From Chitinispirillaceae bacterium (GTDB taxonomy: Bacteria > Fibrobacterota > Chitinivibrionia > Chitinivibrionales > Chitinispirillaceae), in contig JAFGHA010000025.1 of the NCBI GenBank assembly GCA_016930275.1, positions 1 to 36,980 on the forward strand: DNA of 36,980 bases. The letters run 5' to 3'. The notes under the pieces were generated by a model, which was not told where the DNA came from, ran no database searches, and saw only the letters and a list, made by a program, of their open reading frames with translations. Positions 1 through 8,378 of this stretch are shown one piece after another. Position 1 is the stretch's first letter. The number at the start of each line of letters is the position of its first letter. Made by a program: the position numbers and the translations under genes.

Positions 1-1
1 C

Positions 2-1924
2 CCGCTCGACCGGCTGGTCGCGGCACCCGCGACGGATCTGGTGATCCCGCTGCAGCCCGATCCGACCGCGACCTTTTTCGGGATGAATGCCATACACATC
101 TTCTCGTTTACACTTACCGGGGAGGATTCCCTGTCCATGGAACGTGATGCGCTTGACGAGGAATTCACTCCGGCCCAGCTTTCCATCGACGGTACCGCAT
201 TCGGAGAGGTAGGGCTGCGGTACAAAGGATCGAATTATTACTCGATGCCACGCTGCTTCGACGAGGAGGGCACCCGTAGCGCGTATGTGGACTGCAGGAA
301 CGTTTCGCTAAAGGTCAAATTCAACAAATACGTTGATTCCCTGCGGTTGCGCGGCATGAAGAGGCTCAATCTTCATTCAATGTCGTACGACAACAGCAAA
401 CTCCGCGAAATGCTCGCTTACGAACTCTTTCGTGAAATGGGGCTCTACACCTGCCGTACCGTTTTTGTGAAAGTATTGGTCAACGGTGTTTCACGCGGAA
501 TATTCGCGGGAGTCGAGGAGATCGACGGCCGTTTCACCAAATCGCGCTGGCATGAAACCGGCGACGGTAATCTGTACAAGGAGGTATGGCCCCTCTACAA
601 CAGCAAGAGTAAATACCGACTGGCGCTCAAGACGAACGACAATCCGGAAGACAGCGCCGATGTCAGCCGGATGGTTGATTTTCACCTTGCGATCGAATCC
701 TCGACACCGGAGAATTTCAGAGCGACGATATCACCATTCATGGATCTCGACTACTGGCTCCGCTTCATCATCGTTGATCGGGCGATTCACAACGGCGACG
801 GTGTGATGACCTGGTACGTCGACGGCTCGTGGTTGCAGAACCATAACTATTATTTCTACGAAGATGAGGCGCCCGGCACGAAATTCTGGCTCATTCCCTG
901 GGACATGAACGCGACCTTCACGAAAAACGACCCTATTTTCGATGATTACGACATGCCGGAATGGAACGAAGTACCCGACAGTTGTGAACCCATGGAGATC
1001 TGGGGCGGTTCGCTTGCCGTTCCCCCCAACTGCGACAAACTGACCAGCCTTACCGCGGCCGTCTGCTGGAACCGGTTCGTGAGTATGGGTGAACAGTTCC
1101 TCGGCGGACTGTTTACACCCGAACGGATGCAGCAGCGGGTTGACGCATGGGCCGCGGTGCTTGAACCGGAGATGGACCATGATCCGTACGTCGATCGGAA
1201 TACGTGGGAAAGTAGTGTCGAGTGGCTGCGCGGGACCATGGTGTCACTTTCACGGGGCTTTGATGATTATATTCATAAACGCGAATCGTCGATGGACTCC
1301 TCGGGGTATGCGATACCCTTTCCCGTCGACAGCGGTTTTACCCCCGGCCTGCTCAATAATTTCGAATTCGGCGCGGATGCCGCAATCGATTCGTGGGCTT
1401 ACGCCCTCGTTTCGGAAAACTCCTCGATCGAGCTGTTCCATGATACTGCAGGTCCGATCGGGGGAGGGGCCGATCTTCGCTGTAACTTCAGCCTGCGTCC
1501 CGCCGATACGACAAAAGAGTATTCCGAGTGGGTGATGATCGAGCTTGAATTCAACCGGGAGCGTGACTGTAGCGGATTAACCGGATTGCGCATCGACCTG
1601 CTTTCCGACATTACCCGGCAGGTGAGCATCGGCCTGCTCAGTGACGCTTATGCGCGCCACGGTGTCGGCGACGGTGCTTGGTACGGGTGGGTCGTCTCCG
1701 CAGGTCCGAAGGCGAGACAGTATACCTGTGCCATCAGCGATATCGACTACCCCGAATGGGTAACTCATGACCGTCCTGCACTGCTCGATTCAGTACTTGC
1801 AGGGCTTACCGGAATATGGATAAGCCCGGGTCCGCACTACGGGGGCGACGGGGAACTGCAGACCGTACCCGACAGCGGTTATCTGAAAATCGACAATATA
1901 CTGTTTCTGAAAGAACCTGAATGA
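2..1924 (+). CDS. CotH-kinase-family secreted/surface protein, 5' partial
   Basis: The reading frame is open from base 2, so the gene starts before the window; a GTG at 41 is only an internal candidate. Counting from 41, conserved CotH-fold stretches are visible: GLRYKGSNYYS near residue 58, LRGMKRLNLHS near 105, the helix LAYELFREMGL, and SRGIFAGVEEIDGRF near 152. The C-lobe follows with DRAIHNGDG near 250 and WLIPWDMNATF near 284, whose Asp residues are expected to bind metal. CotH proteins are atypical protein kinases, first described in Bacillus spore coats and also common as large secreted proteins in environmental bacteria. Residues about 435-627 form a separate beta-rich domain resembling a carbohydrate-binding jelly roll; this part is inference. 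The signal peptide would lie outside the window. The substrate is unknown. Confidence 0.85.
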   Translation, partial: PLDRLVAAPATDLVIPLQPDPTATFFGMNAIHIFSFTLTGEDSLSMERDALDEEFTPAQLSIDGTAFGEVGLRYKGSNYYSMPRCFDEEGTRSAYVDCRNVSLKVKFNKYVDSLRLRGMKRLNLHSMSYDNSKLREMLAYELFREMGLYTCRTVFVKVLVNGVSRGIFAGVEEIDGRFTKSRWHETGDGNLYKEVWPLYNSKSKYRLALKTNDNPEDSADVSRMVDFHLAIESSTPENFRATISPFMDLDYWLRFIIVDRAIHNGDGVMTWYVDGSWLQNHNYYFYEDEAPGTKFWLIPWDMNATFTKNDPIFDDYDMPEWNEVPDSCEPMEIWGGSLAVPPNCDKLTSLTAAVCWNRFVSMGEQFLGGLFTPERMQQRVDAWAAVLEPEMDHDPYVDRNTWESSVEWLRGTMVSLSRGFDDYIHKRESSMDSSGYAIPFPVDSGFTPGLLNNFEFGADAAIDSWAYALVSENSSIELFHDTAGPIGGGADLRCNFSLRPADTTKEYSEWVMIELEFNRERDCSGLTGLRIDLLSDITRQVSIGLLSDAYARHGVGDGAWYGWVVSAGPKARQYTCAISDIDYPEWVTHDRPALLDSVLAGLTGIWISPGPHYGGDGELQTVPDSGYLKIDNILFLKEPE

Positions 1925-1931
1925 AAGGATA

Positions 1932-1972
1932 CGGTACGTGTGGATGACTCGGGTTGGCGAACACACGTACCG
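1932..1972. repeat. Inverted repeat after the CotH gene
   Basis: Perfect 11-bp arms (CGGTACGTGTG at 1932-1942, CACACGTACCG at 1962-1972) enclose a 19-nt loop, just after the CotH stop codon. No T-tract follows, so it is a 3'-end hairpin or weak terminator rather than a classical intrinsic terminator. Confidence 0.45.
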
Positions 1973-2049
1973 GAAGTACTGCCTGAGCGCATTTAGGGTG
2001 CGAAAGGAAGGGACACTTTTAAAAGAGGGAATGCAACCGCAGGCGTGCT

Positions 2050-2073
2050 GAAAAAGCAGGCGGTCCGCCGGCT
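2050..2073 (-). terminator. Rho-independent terminator of the lipoprotein gene
   Basis: Read on the minus strand, a GC-rich hairpin (2055-2073, seven pairs with one mismatch, loop GGACC) starts inside the stop codon of the lipoprotein gene. It is followed directly by five Ts (2055-2051). This fits an intrinsic terminator ending the TIGR02147-lipoprotein operon. Confidence 0.6.
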
Positions 2074-3040
2074 ATTCAATCACCACTTCCAGAGGTCCCG
2101 CGTTGGCACTTCTGTTGAACGCCCGGTCCACCGATCGGACCACGTAATTAAGTATCGTTCCCGAAGGAATATCGCTCACCGTGTCAACCACGATCGTATC
2201 GGTGGTGGTGAACACCGTATCGAAGGGTCCCGACAGGTCGAACCGCTCCACTTCATACCAGCGGAGACTGTCGAATACCACCTTCTGCCATGTCAAGGTA
2301 CCCGTTTTGAGGTTACCTTCTTCCGAAGTGTTCAGGGTGAAGCCGCGCGGCGGCAGAAGCCGGGGTACCGGGGTCAGAATGATTGTATCCGCGGTAGTGA
2401 CTCTTCCCGATTCAACCCGTATCGACTGCTTTGCGGAGAAAAACCCGTCGGTGGCGTAATAGGTCACCGTATAAGTGCCTGGCGGGAGTATCGGAAAGGA
2501 ATACTCACCCGTTTGGGGGGTGATGAACGACTGGCCGAGTTCCTGAATAATCACCATTATCGCCGCGTCGATCAGATTGGTATTCTGACTGGCGACTACT
2601 CCCGGAACGCCACCGCGTGAGACGACCCCCGCAATTCCGCCCGGTTGTTCAAGCTTCAGAGTATCGGTAAATCCCGTACCGGAGTCTCCGATGGTAACAT
2701 CCGCACTGAGTGCACTGAAAGCTGCCGTCGGATCGGTGGCTTCGAGCGTATAGGTGCCTTCCGGCAGGATATCAAAAACGGAACGCCCCGTTGCATCGGT
2801 CAGCCTTTTGGCAATGACGGTCGCGGTCGAGGGCGGTTGCAGCGTATCGGTTGTCGGAGGAATACGATAGGCGGTAACCGTGGCGTTCGGCACCGGATTA
2901 TTCAGGCTGTCAACGACTACCGCGACGATCTGCGGATTGCCTTCTTCCGTTGAGGGGCCCGATACGGGACCGGGGGTACATGCCAGGTGAAAAGCGACAA
3001 TTACCGCTGCAGGAAAAATGCCGTAAAGGTGTCGAGTCAT
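2072..3040 (-). CDS. Lipoprotein with carboxypeptidase-regulatory-like domains
   Basis: The N terminus (MTRHLYGIFPAAVIVAFHLAC) is a lipoprotein signal with lipobox Cys21. It is followed by a low-complexity linker with STEEGNPQ. Residues about 35-115 and 135-215 look like two carboxypeptidase-regulatory-like (CarboxypepD_reg/SpaA-type) beta-sandwich repeats, with VDSLNNPVPNATVTAYR, YTLEATDPTAAFS and LPPGTYTVTYYA. The C-terminal 100 residues (TLTWQKVVFDSLRWYEVERFD) resemble a fibronectin type III domain. The start codon overlaps the stop of the upstream TIGR02147 gene by 4 bp (ATGA), so the two are probably translationally coupled. It is predicted to sit in the outer membrane. The ligand is unknown. 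Confidence 0.8.
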   Translation of the reverse strand: MTRHLYGIFPAAVIVAFHLACTPGPVSGPSTEEGNPQIVAVVVDSLNNPVPNATVTAYRIPPTTDTLQPPSTATVIAKRLTDATGRSVFDILPEGTYTLEATDPTAAFSALSADVTIGDSGTGFTDTLKLEQPGGIAGVVSRGGVPGVVASQNTNLIDAAIMVIIQELGQSFITPQTGEYSFPILPPGTYTVTYYATDGFFSAKQSIRVESGRVTTADTIILTPVPRLLPPRGFTLNTSEEGNLKTGTLTWQKVVFDSLRWYEVERFDLSGPFDTVFTTTDTIVVDTVSDIPSGTILNYVVRSVDRAFNRSANAGPLEVVIE

Positions 3041-3864
3041 GTTTTTTTCCTTTTTGACAGCGGGAAAAGTTGCAGATTCAATTGAAAGGCCCCTTGCTCA
3101 TTACTGTCCTCTTCGGCGATGTGCATGATTTTTTTCCGGAACAGTGCGATTTCTTCACGTACTTTTTCGTATCCCTTACCGGAAAGGCTCATGGTGACGC
3201 CGGTTATATCCCGTTCCCCGGAAGATACATTTTCAAGTGCGCGTCTCGCCAGATCAAGACTCTGTTTGTGAAACCGTACCATCGCGACGGAGTGCACCGC
3301 CTCGCCCGCAGTCAGCTGGGAGGTCGTGACATGGTATCTGCCTTCATCGTCACGGATGAGCAGCTTGAGGTCCAGCAGAAACCTGATCGCCTTTTCCACC
3401 TGAGCGGCAGAAAGCCGTGGCGAGAGAAATCTGCCGATTGCGGCATAGTCATCCTTGAAATCGATTACCGGGAGCAGTGAACGTAACGCACTGTAATACC
3501 ACTCGGAAAAATACTCGAATTGTTCACGTCTGATTGTCTGCTGCCTGCCGTGTCGGCAGATTCGGGCCAGTTTGAGATAAAAAAACTCTTTTTCACGGGG
3601 AGTTTCGGCTTGGTTGAACGCGACGAGGTTGATGAAGTATTCAGTCTCTTTTTCTGAAAGATGCAGAGCTTCAGACAACTTGAATGAACCCGATTGGGAA
3701 AGATTTCTGGTGCCGTTCATGACTCTCAGAACATAGTCACGGGCTTTGAATCCGGCACGATCGGCAATGATTTTCAAGGAAAAACAGCTTTTCTGAGCCT
3801 TTTTAAAAGCAAAGTAATCTTTCAGGTAGGCACGGTAGTCGGTATAGGAGTAAAGAGATTCCAT
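3037..3864 (-). CDS. TIGR02147 family protein (DUF4423-like putative regulator)
   Basis: The 275-residue protein begins MESLYSYTDYRAYLKDYF, continues FSLKIIADRAGFKARDYVLRVMNGTRNLS and later GFKLSEALHLSEKETEYFINLVAFNQ-like text. This is the characteristic layout of TIGR02147, a family expanded in Fibrobacter and allied bacteria. The N-terminal 75 residues look like a helix-turn-helix of the XRE type, and the rest is mostly helical. Family members are presumed transcription regulators; I know of no experimentally defined target. The gene overlaps the downstream lipoprotein by 4 bp. A perfect 16-bp palindrome lies 53 bp upstream of its start and could be its operator. No clear Shine-Dalgarno sequence is visible before the ATG. 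Confidence 0.85.
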   Translation of the reverse strand: MESLYSYTDYRAYLKDYFAFKKAQKSCFSLKIIADRAGFKARDYVLRVMNGTRNLSQSGSFKLSEALHLSEKETEYFINLVAFNQAETPREKEFFYLKLARICRHGRQQTIRREQFEYFSEWYYSALRSLLPVIDFKDDYAAIGRFLSPRLSAAQVEKAIRFLLDLKLLIRDDEGRYHVTTSQLTAGEAVHSVAMVRFHKQSLDLARRALENVSSGERDITGVTMSLSGKGYEKVREEIALFRKKIMHIAEEDSNEQGAFQLNLQLFPLSKRKKT

Positions 3865-3916
3865 TATGATGAAATATACGGCAATTTTCGGGACGTTGCA
3901 AAAAATATTAAAATAA

Positions 3917-3932
3917 GTTGTCTATAGACAAC
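3917..3932. promoter_or_regulatory. 16-bp perfect palindrome between divergent genes
   Basis: GTTGTCTATAGACAAC is an exact dyad without spacer. It lies between the minus-strand TIGR02147 gene (start 3864) and the plus-strand secreted-protein gene (start 4053), inside AT-rich sequence. This is where an operator for a dimeric regulator would be expected. The obvious candidate binder is the adjacent TIGR02147 protein, which is inference. Confidence 0.5.
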
Positions 3933-4052
3933 AGTATTTCAAATAAATGCGTGAATTTTCCGGATGAAAGGGTATATTACTACCAATACGGCGGCACTTC
4001 TTCAATTATGTTGAGCAGCAGACGAACTTCGAAAACGGAAGAAGATTCGGGA

Positions 4053-4715
4053 ATGAAGACGGCTTTTCTGATTTTTTATCTGCTGACCTGTTCAGCTTTC
4101 AGTCAGAGTATCACGCTTTCCAGGGACTCTCTGTGGGTACGTAATAGCGACCTGTTGAATCGTGACGATACAATACTGGTAACTAACCACGGCTTGCAGG
4201 CCGTTTGGCTCGATTCTGCCGGGATCATTCTAACCGGGTTGTATACTGGCAGGCTGCAGATCGGAATCACCAGTATACAGGTGATGCTGGCGGAATATCG
4301 GGACAGCGTGAGAAACATATACTATTTCAGCATTGATTCGACTTCTCCCGGGGAACACCGGCTGTTGTCTCCGGTATCGAAACCGATGTTTTCCATTGGC
4401 GCATCCGGGGGAACCACCGTTTTGGGAAGCATGCGGATTGGCGGCAATTTCTTTGGTGATATTCCCGTGTATCCGCAATTTGTTGAAGGACTGCTGCGTC
4501 TCTACTTCAGCAATGGCGAGGTCATAGGGATAAATTTTTATTCCGACGATCTACGGCCGACCGTCGTGAAATCTCCTTTCAGAATACGAAGCCGGCACAC
4601 TATCGGGAATGAAGTGCAGTATCTGATCAACGGCAGGATGGTATCGAAAGGGGTGAACGGAATGAACCGGGAGCATCTCAGGTACCGCCTCTATCAAATG
4701 AATATCGGTAAATAA
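4053..4715 (+). CDS. Secreted protein of unknown function, tandem paralogue 1
   Basis: The frame is open from 3918, but the ATG at 4053 gives a clean signal peptide (MKTAFLIFYLLTCSAFSQS) and is preferred; a TATATT box lies about 80 bp upstream. The mature protein (about 200 residues) is beta-rich: SITLSRDSLWVRN, DTILVTNHGLQAVWLDSAGI. It ends with VQYLINGRMVSKG, which resembles the short C-terminal motif of FCB-group sorting tails. It is clearly related to the next gene: both have the order S(I/L)xxSKDSL or SRDSL, VRN(N/S), D(D/T)xVWxDSA, GSMRIGGNF or GWLQIGF, Y(P)QFVEGLLRLYFSNGEV or MHGVLRCWFSSAEV, and YLINGR. I recognise no known family. Confidence 0.7.
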   Translation: MKTAFLIFYLLTCSAFSQSITLSRDSLWVRNSDLLNRDDTILVTNHGLQAVWLDSAGIILTGLYTGRLQIGITSIQVMLAEYRDSVRNIYYFSIDSTSPGEHRLLSPVSKPMFSIGASGGTTVLGSMRIGGNFFGDIPVYPQFVEGLLRLYFSNGEVIGINFYSDDLRPTVVKSPFRIRSRHTIGNEVQYLINGRMVSKGVNGMNREHLRYRLYQMNIGK

Positions 4716-4756
4716 GCATCCTTCGGGTTGTCTTACCGCAGGACAAAGGACTCTCC

Positions 4757-5572
4757 ATGTTTACTAACGATCTTGTTTTTAGGTGCATTAAAATGCGGGG
4801 TATAATCTCGGGGGCGTCTTCAATTCCGAATACTTTCGATAGCAACTCCAGTACAGCTGCAATCGCGGTCGACTATTTTAAAACCCTTCTTGATAAAGCT
4901 CTTTTAGTCTCAATCTTGCTGGCGTGCGGCATTTTCGCTCAGAACATCACCCCTTCCAAAGATTCTCTCAAGATATATAACAACTCTTTGATGAGTTCCT
5001 TTGACTGGTTGATGGTCAGAAACAATGGCGACGATACCGTCTGGATTGACTCGGCGGCACTGCTGTTCGATGTTTTCGATACGACGGGGCTGTCGATGTT
5101 TCTGGAATATGGCAGTATCGAAACGATGTGGAATGAGCGGCACGGAGACAGTCCCAGGGAAATACACTGGACGATGCAGCAGACCGGCGACGTTAGTTTC
5201 TCGCTTAAAAATCCCTTCGATACCCTCGATGTACAAAAACCATGTACCATTGCTCCGGGAGACAGTGCTTCCATAGGGTGGCTGCAGATCGGCTTCTGTT
5301 TTATCTGCAACTCTCTGCCGACCTACCCGCTGTATATGCATGGAGTATTACGGTGCTGGTTTTCTTCGGCGGAGGTGGTTGATATAGGGCTCTATTCGCA
5401 GGATTGGCGGGAACCGGTACAGGTAACCGGCGTCGCGCCGGTCAGACATACTGCAGGCGGTACTCCCGGTGGTGGCGTTTATCTGATAAACGGCAGACGA
5501 CTATCGGATACCAAGGTACCCGAAGGCCGGGTACGGCTTCGCAACCGACTGGTACACCGTTCGAGGAAATAA
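4757..5572 (+). CDS. Secreted protein of unknown function, tandem paralogue 2
   Basis: This is a paralogue of the preceding gene, 41 bp downstream, with the same domain order and a final VYLINGRRLSDTKVPEGR. The hydrophobic export segment (ALLVSILLACGIFAQN) begins only about 48 residues into the frame, and no ATG, GTG or TTG codon lies close before it. The ATG at 4757 has a good AAAGGA ribosome-binding site 6-7 nt upstream, so this start is used. However, the first 45 residues look like non-coding sequence and contain a TATAAT box at 4800, matching the promoter-like box before paralogue 1. The 5' end may therefore be degenerate or carry a small indel. Function is unknown. Confidence 0.6.
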   Translation: MFTNDLVFRCIKMRGIISGASSIPNTFDSNSSTAAIAVDYFKTLLDKALLVSILLACGIFAQNITPSKDSLKIYNNSLMSSFDWLMVRNNGDDTVWIDSAALLFDVFDTTGLSMFLEYGSIETMWNERHGDSPREIHWTMQQTGDVSFSLKNPFDTLDVQKPCTIAPGDSASIGWLQIGFCFICNSLPTYPLYMHGVLRCWFSSAEVVDIGLYSQDWREPVQVTGVAPVRHTAGGTPGGGVYLINGRRLSDTKVPEGRVRLRNRLVHRSRK

Positions 5573-5603
5573 ATAGTATACACCTGAATTCCGGGAGGTC
5601 CCC

Positions 5604-8012
5604 ATGAACCCCGTCAAAGTAGTTACTGTCGTCCTGAGCACGGTCGTTGCACTTTCCGCCGACGGATTCATTATTTTTCCGCCGCCGCACGTCACACCAC
5701 TCTCCGTCAAGTACCACAACGTCACCTGTACTATCGACAACGGCGTGGCGACGACCGTGGTCGATCAGGAGTTCGTCAACAATCAGGATTTTACCGTTTC
5801 TGAAGGGCGGTATGTCTTTCCGGTCCCCCGGGATGCCGCGATCGACGGTTTCAGTATGGTGGTTGACGGTGAAGAAAAAAACACGACCGTCATGGACCGG
5901 GAGGAGGCACGTGCCTTCTTCACCACCGCCGTGAAAAATTCGAACCAGGCCACGTTGCTCGAATATACCGACAACAGTGCTTATTCGCTTGAAATAGGAT
6001 CGCTGGAACCCGGCGCCTCAAAACGGGTGCAGCTTTCCTACAGTGAAGTACTGCTGAAATCCGACGGTCTGTCGAACTATCTCTATCCGCTCAATACCGA
6101 GCGGTATTCGATGCAACTTATCGATTCCGTTTCGATCACCGTGAACATCACCAATACCACGCCGATTACATCGGTATATTCTCCCTCGTTTCCGGTTACC
6201 ATCGAACGTACCGATGAAAAAAATGTGTCGGTTTCATATACCGGAACGAAGGTCAGGCCGGATCGCGACTTCGATCTGTATTACAAATTATCCGATGAGG
6301 ATATTTCCTTTCATCTGTTTACCTGTAAAAAGGAAAATGAGGACGGCTATTTCCTGATGCTCATCACGCCAAAATTCCAACGGCCCGATGAAGCGGGGCC
6401 GCTAATGGCGAAGGACATCGTCTTTACCATTGACCAGTCGGGAAGCATGTCGGGTACCAAAATCGAACAGGCGCGGGACGGACTTCGCTTCTGCATCAAT
6501 CGTCTGTTGCCCGAGGATTACTTCAATATCGTCGCGTTCGAGACGACCGTGAGTTCCAACGCGGATGAGCTGCTTCCCGCAACTGCTGAAAACATCGGTG
6601 CCGTTGCCGGATTCGTGGATCAGATCGTCGCCAACGGCAATACCAATATTTCCGGAGCGTTGACCACCTCGCTTTCCCGGATGGGGGAGACTGACCGTCC
6701 GCACTACTGTATATTTCTCACTGACGGCATGGCTACCGCGGGAGAAACGAACAGCGCGCTTATCTGCGAAACGGTCAATGAAGCGAATACTTCGGGTACG
6801 CGTATTTTCAGTATCGGATTCGGTTTCAGCGTCAATACGATCCTCCTCGATAAATTGTCAATTGACAACAGCGGTTACCCGCTTTACTGCAGCCCCGACC
6901 AGAGTGTCGAGGAGGTCATCAGCGATCTGTACCGAAAAATAGAATCGCCGGTACTCACTTCGCCGGAAGTGTCGTTTAGCGGGGAGGTTACGCTGCATAG
7001 TGTTACGCCCGAACGACTGCCGGATCTGTTTACGGGAAGTGAAATCGCTATTTACGGCCGGTATAGTGGACAGGGAACAACCGCAGTCGCCCTCACCGGC
7101 AATATCGGCGCTGCGCTCGAGTCGTTTTCCTATACGGCGGATTTCCCGTTGGTTGATTCCTCCAGCCCGTTTCTGCCCCGGTTGTGGGCCACGCAGCAGA
7201 TCGCCGCCCTGATGATGGAAATAAAACTGTTGGGATTGACTCAGGAGAGTACGCAGGCGCTCGAAGACTCGCTCAAGGCGCTCAGTCTGACGTATGGCAT
7301 CGTGACGCCGTATACGTCATCGCTGTTTATTCCGGGTGGAGCGGGGATATCCATCTCCGAGAATCTGCAGATTGCCCAGGGTGCCGGTGCCAACGATGCG
7401 AGCAACTACATGCAGGGAATGCAGCAGAATTCGAACGCCGAACAGACGATGGTGACTGATACGAACGCCCTGCCGCCGAGTGTTGCACCGCAGGTCAACC
7501 AGATGCAGAATGTGGGTAATAAGCTGTTTGTCTTCTCTACCGACAGCCTCTGGAAAGATGCGATGTATGACTCTTCAGCCACGGCTGATACCGTTTATTA
7601 TGGTTCCGAAGAATACTTCGCTCTCGCCGATCAGAATGCGGAACTGAAAAAAATCCTTACGGTCGGAAACCAGGCCGCATTCAACTACGGCGGGAAAAAC
7701 TATATCGTTCTGGACAATGGAACATCGGGGGTGAGCCCACGCTATGGTGCGAGGCGGGCAAAAACCGTTTCCGGGATGAATTTTTCCGTTGTTCGAAAAG
7801 GTGGCACGGTCTCTTTTGTCCGGACATCAAATGCTCCCGGCGGTATTGTGGCCATTTTTTCGATCAACGGTAGATGTGCCGCCTGTCTCTCATTCGGAAC
7901 ATCGAACTCGACCTCCTGGACCCTGAGCGGTACCGGAGGTGCCGCCGGAACCTATCTGGCGGTGTATCGGGAAGGCGGAATTGAACGGGTGAAGCGGTTT
8001 CTGTTGGAATAG
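5604..8012 (+). CDS. VIT and VWA domain protein with C-terminal sorting tail
   Basis: A signal peptide (MNPVKVVTVVLSTVVALSADG) is followed by a VIT domain (about 30-165; VDQEFVNNQDFTVSEGRYVFPVP). A von Willebrand A domain (about 268-440) has an intact MIDAS: D277-Q-S279-G-S281 and D374 in LTDGMA. This is the inter-alpha-trypsin-inhibitor heavy-chain architecture; bacterial members are exported adhesion or scaffold proteins that bind divalent metal. Residues 480-600 continue the usual C-terminal part (LWATQQIAALMMEIKLLG, SLTYGIVTPYTS). The last 75 residues (FSINGRCAACLSFG, GAAGTYLAVYREGG, VKRFLLE) look like a type IX-type sorting tail. The ATG follows a GGGAGG site. A hairpin terminator lies 40 bp after the stop. 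Confidence 0.88.
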   Translation: MNPVKVVTVVLSTVVALSADGFIIFPPPHVTPLSVKYHNVTCTIDNGVATTVVDQEFVNNQDFTVSEGRYVFPVPRDAAIDGFSMVVDGEEKNTTVMDREEARAFFTTAVKNSNQATLLEYTDNSAYSLEIGSLEPGASKRVQLSYSEVLLKSDGLSNYLYPLNTERYSMQLIDSVSITVNITNTTPITSVYSPSFPVTIERTDEKNVSVSYTGTKVRPDRDFDLYYKLSDEDISFHLFTCKKENEDGYFLMLITPKFQRPDEAGPLMAKDIVFTIDQSGSMSGTKIEQARDGLRFCINRLLPEDYFNIVAFETTVSSNADELLPATAENIGAVAGFVDQIVANGNTNISGALTTSLSRMGETDRPHYCIFLTDGMATAGETNSALICETVNEANTSGTRIFSIGFGFSVNTILLDKLSIDNSGYPLYCSPDQSVEEVISDLYRKIESPVLTSPEVSFSGEVTLHSVTPERLPDLFTGSEIAIYGRYSGQGTTAVALTGNIGAALESFSYTADFPLVDSSSPFLPRLWATQQIAALMMEIKLLGLTQESTQALEDSLKALSLTYGIVTPYTSSLFIPGGAGISISENLQIAQGAGANDASNYMQGMQQNSNAEQTMVTDTNALPPSVAPQVNQMQNVGNKLFVFSTDSLWKDAMYDSSATADTVYYGSEEYFALADQNAELKKILTVGNQAAFNYGGKNYIVLDNGTSGVSPRYGARRAKTVSGMNFSVVRKGGTVSFVRTSNAPGGIVAIFSINGRCAACLSFGTSNSTSWTLSGTGGAAGTYLAVYREGGIERVKRFLLE

Positions 8013-8051
8013 GCTGGTGCAGGTATAGATAACGGGAAAGAGTTGTTGAAG

Positions 8052-8100
8052 AACAGTACCGGTGCTCCGTGAAAAACGGTTGCCGGTACTGTTTCATTTT
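8052..8100 (+). terminator. Terminator of the VIT/VWA gene
   Basis: Arms AACAGTACCGG (8052-8062) and CCGGTACTGTT (8083-8093) pair perfectly over 11 bp. They are followed by a short T-rich run (TCATTTT), 40 nt downstream of the stop codon. Confidence 0.6.
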
Positions 8101-8119
8101 CACCTGAATCGGACGATTC

Positions 8120-8147
8120 ACCCCGGTAACCCATGTGTTACCGGGGT
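8120..8147. repeat. Strong hairpin in the 8013-8378 intergenic region
   Basis: ACCCCGGTAAC and GTTACCGGGGT form a perfect 11-bp stem with a 6-nt loop. There is no T-tract on either side, so its role is unclear (processing site, protein site or mRNA stabiliser). The rest of this 366-bp gap holds the VIT/VWA terminator and a TATAAT box at 8323-8328, about 50 bp before the next start. That box may be the -10 of the FG-GAP gene, although no convincing -35 is seen. Confidence 0.4.
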
Positions 8148-8378
8148 ACCCTTCCATAACTTCTCGTACGCCCCCCAGGGGGATTCTCAAATTATGGCTG
8201 TTACATTAAAGGCATCGTAAGCAAAATCGGCTACAGGAAATGCCATTCCCGGTGCACTATATAAAGTGACAGTATATTTATAGGGCCGGGTCCGGTCGCT
8301 CCTTTTTAAAATCGGATTCTGTTATAATTTCATACATTAGAACCGGTATATCCGTATTTTCAATCGAGGAATTATTCA

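Noticed and set aside
8161-8187. CCCCCCAGGGGG dyad as an operator
   Set aside because: It is a short low-complexity dyad with no loop and no nearby promoter match.
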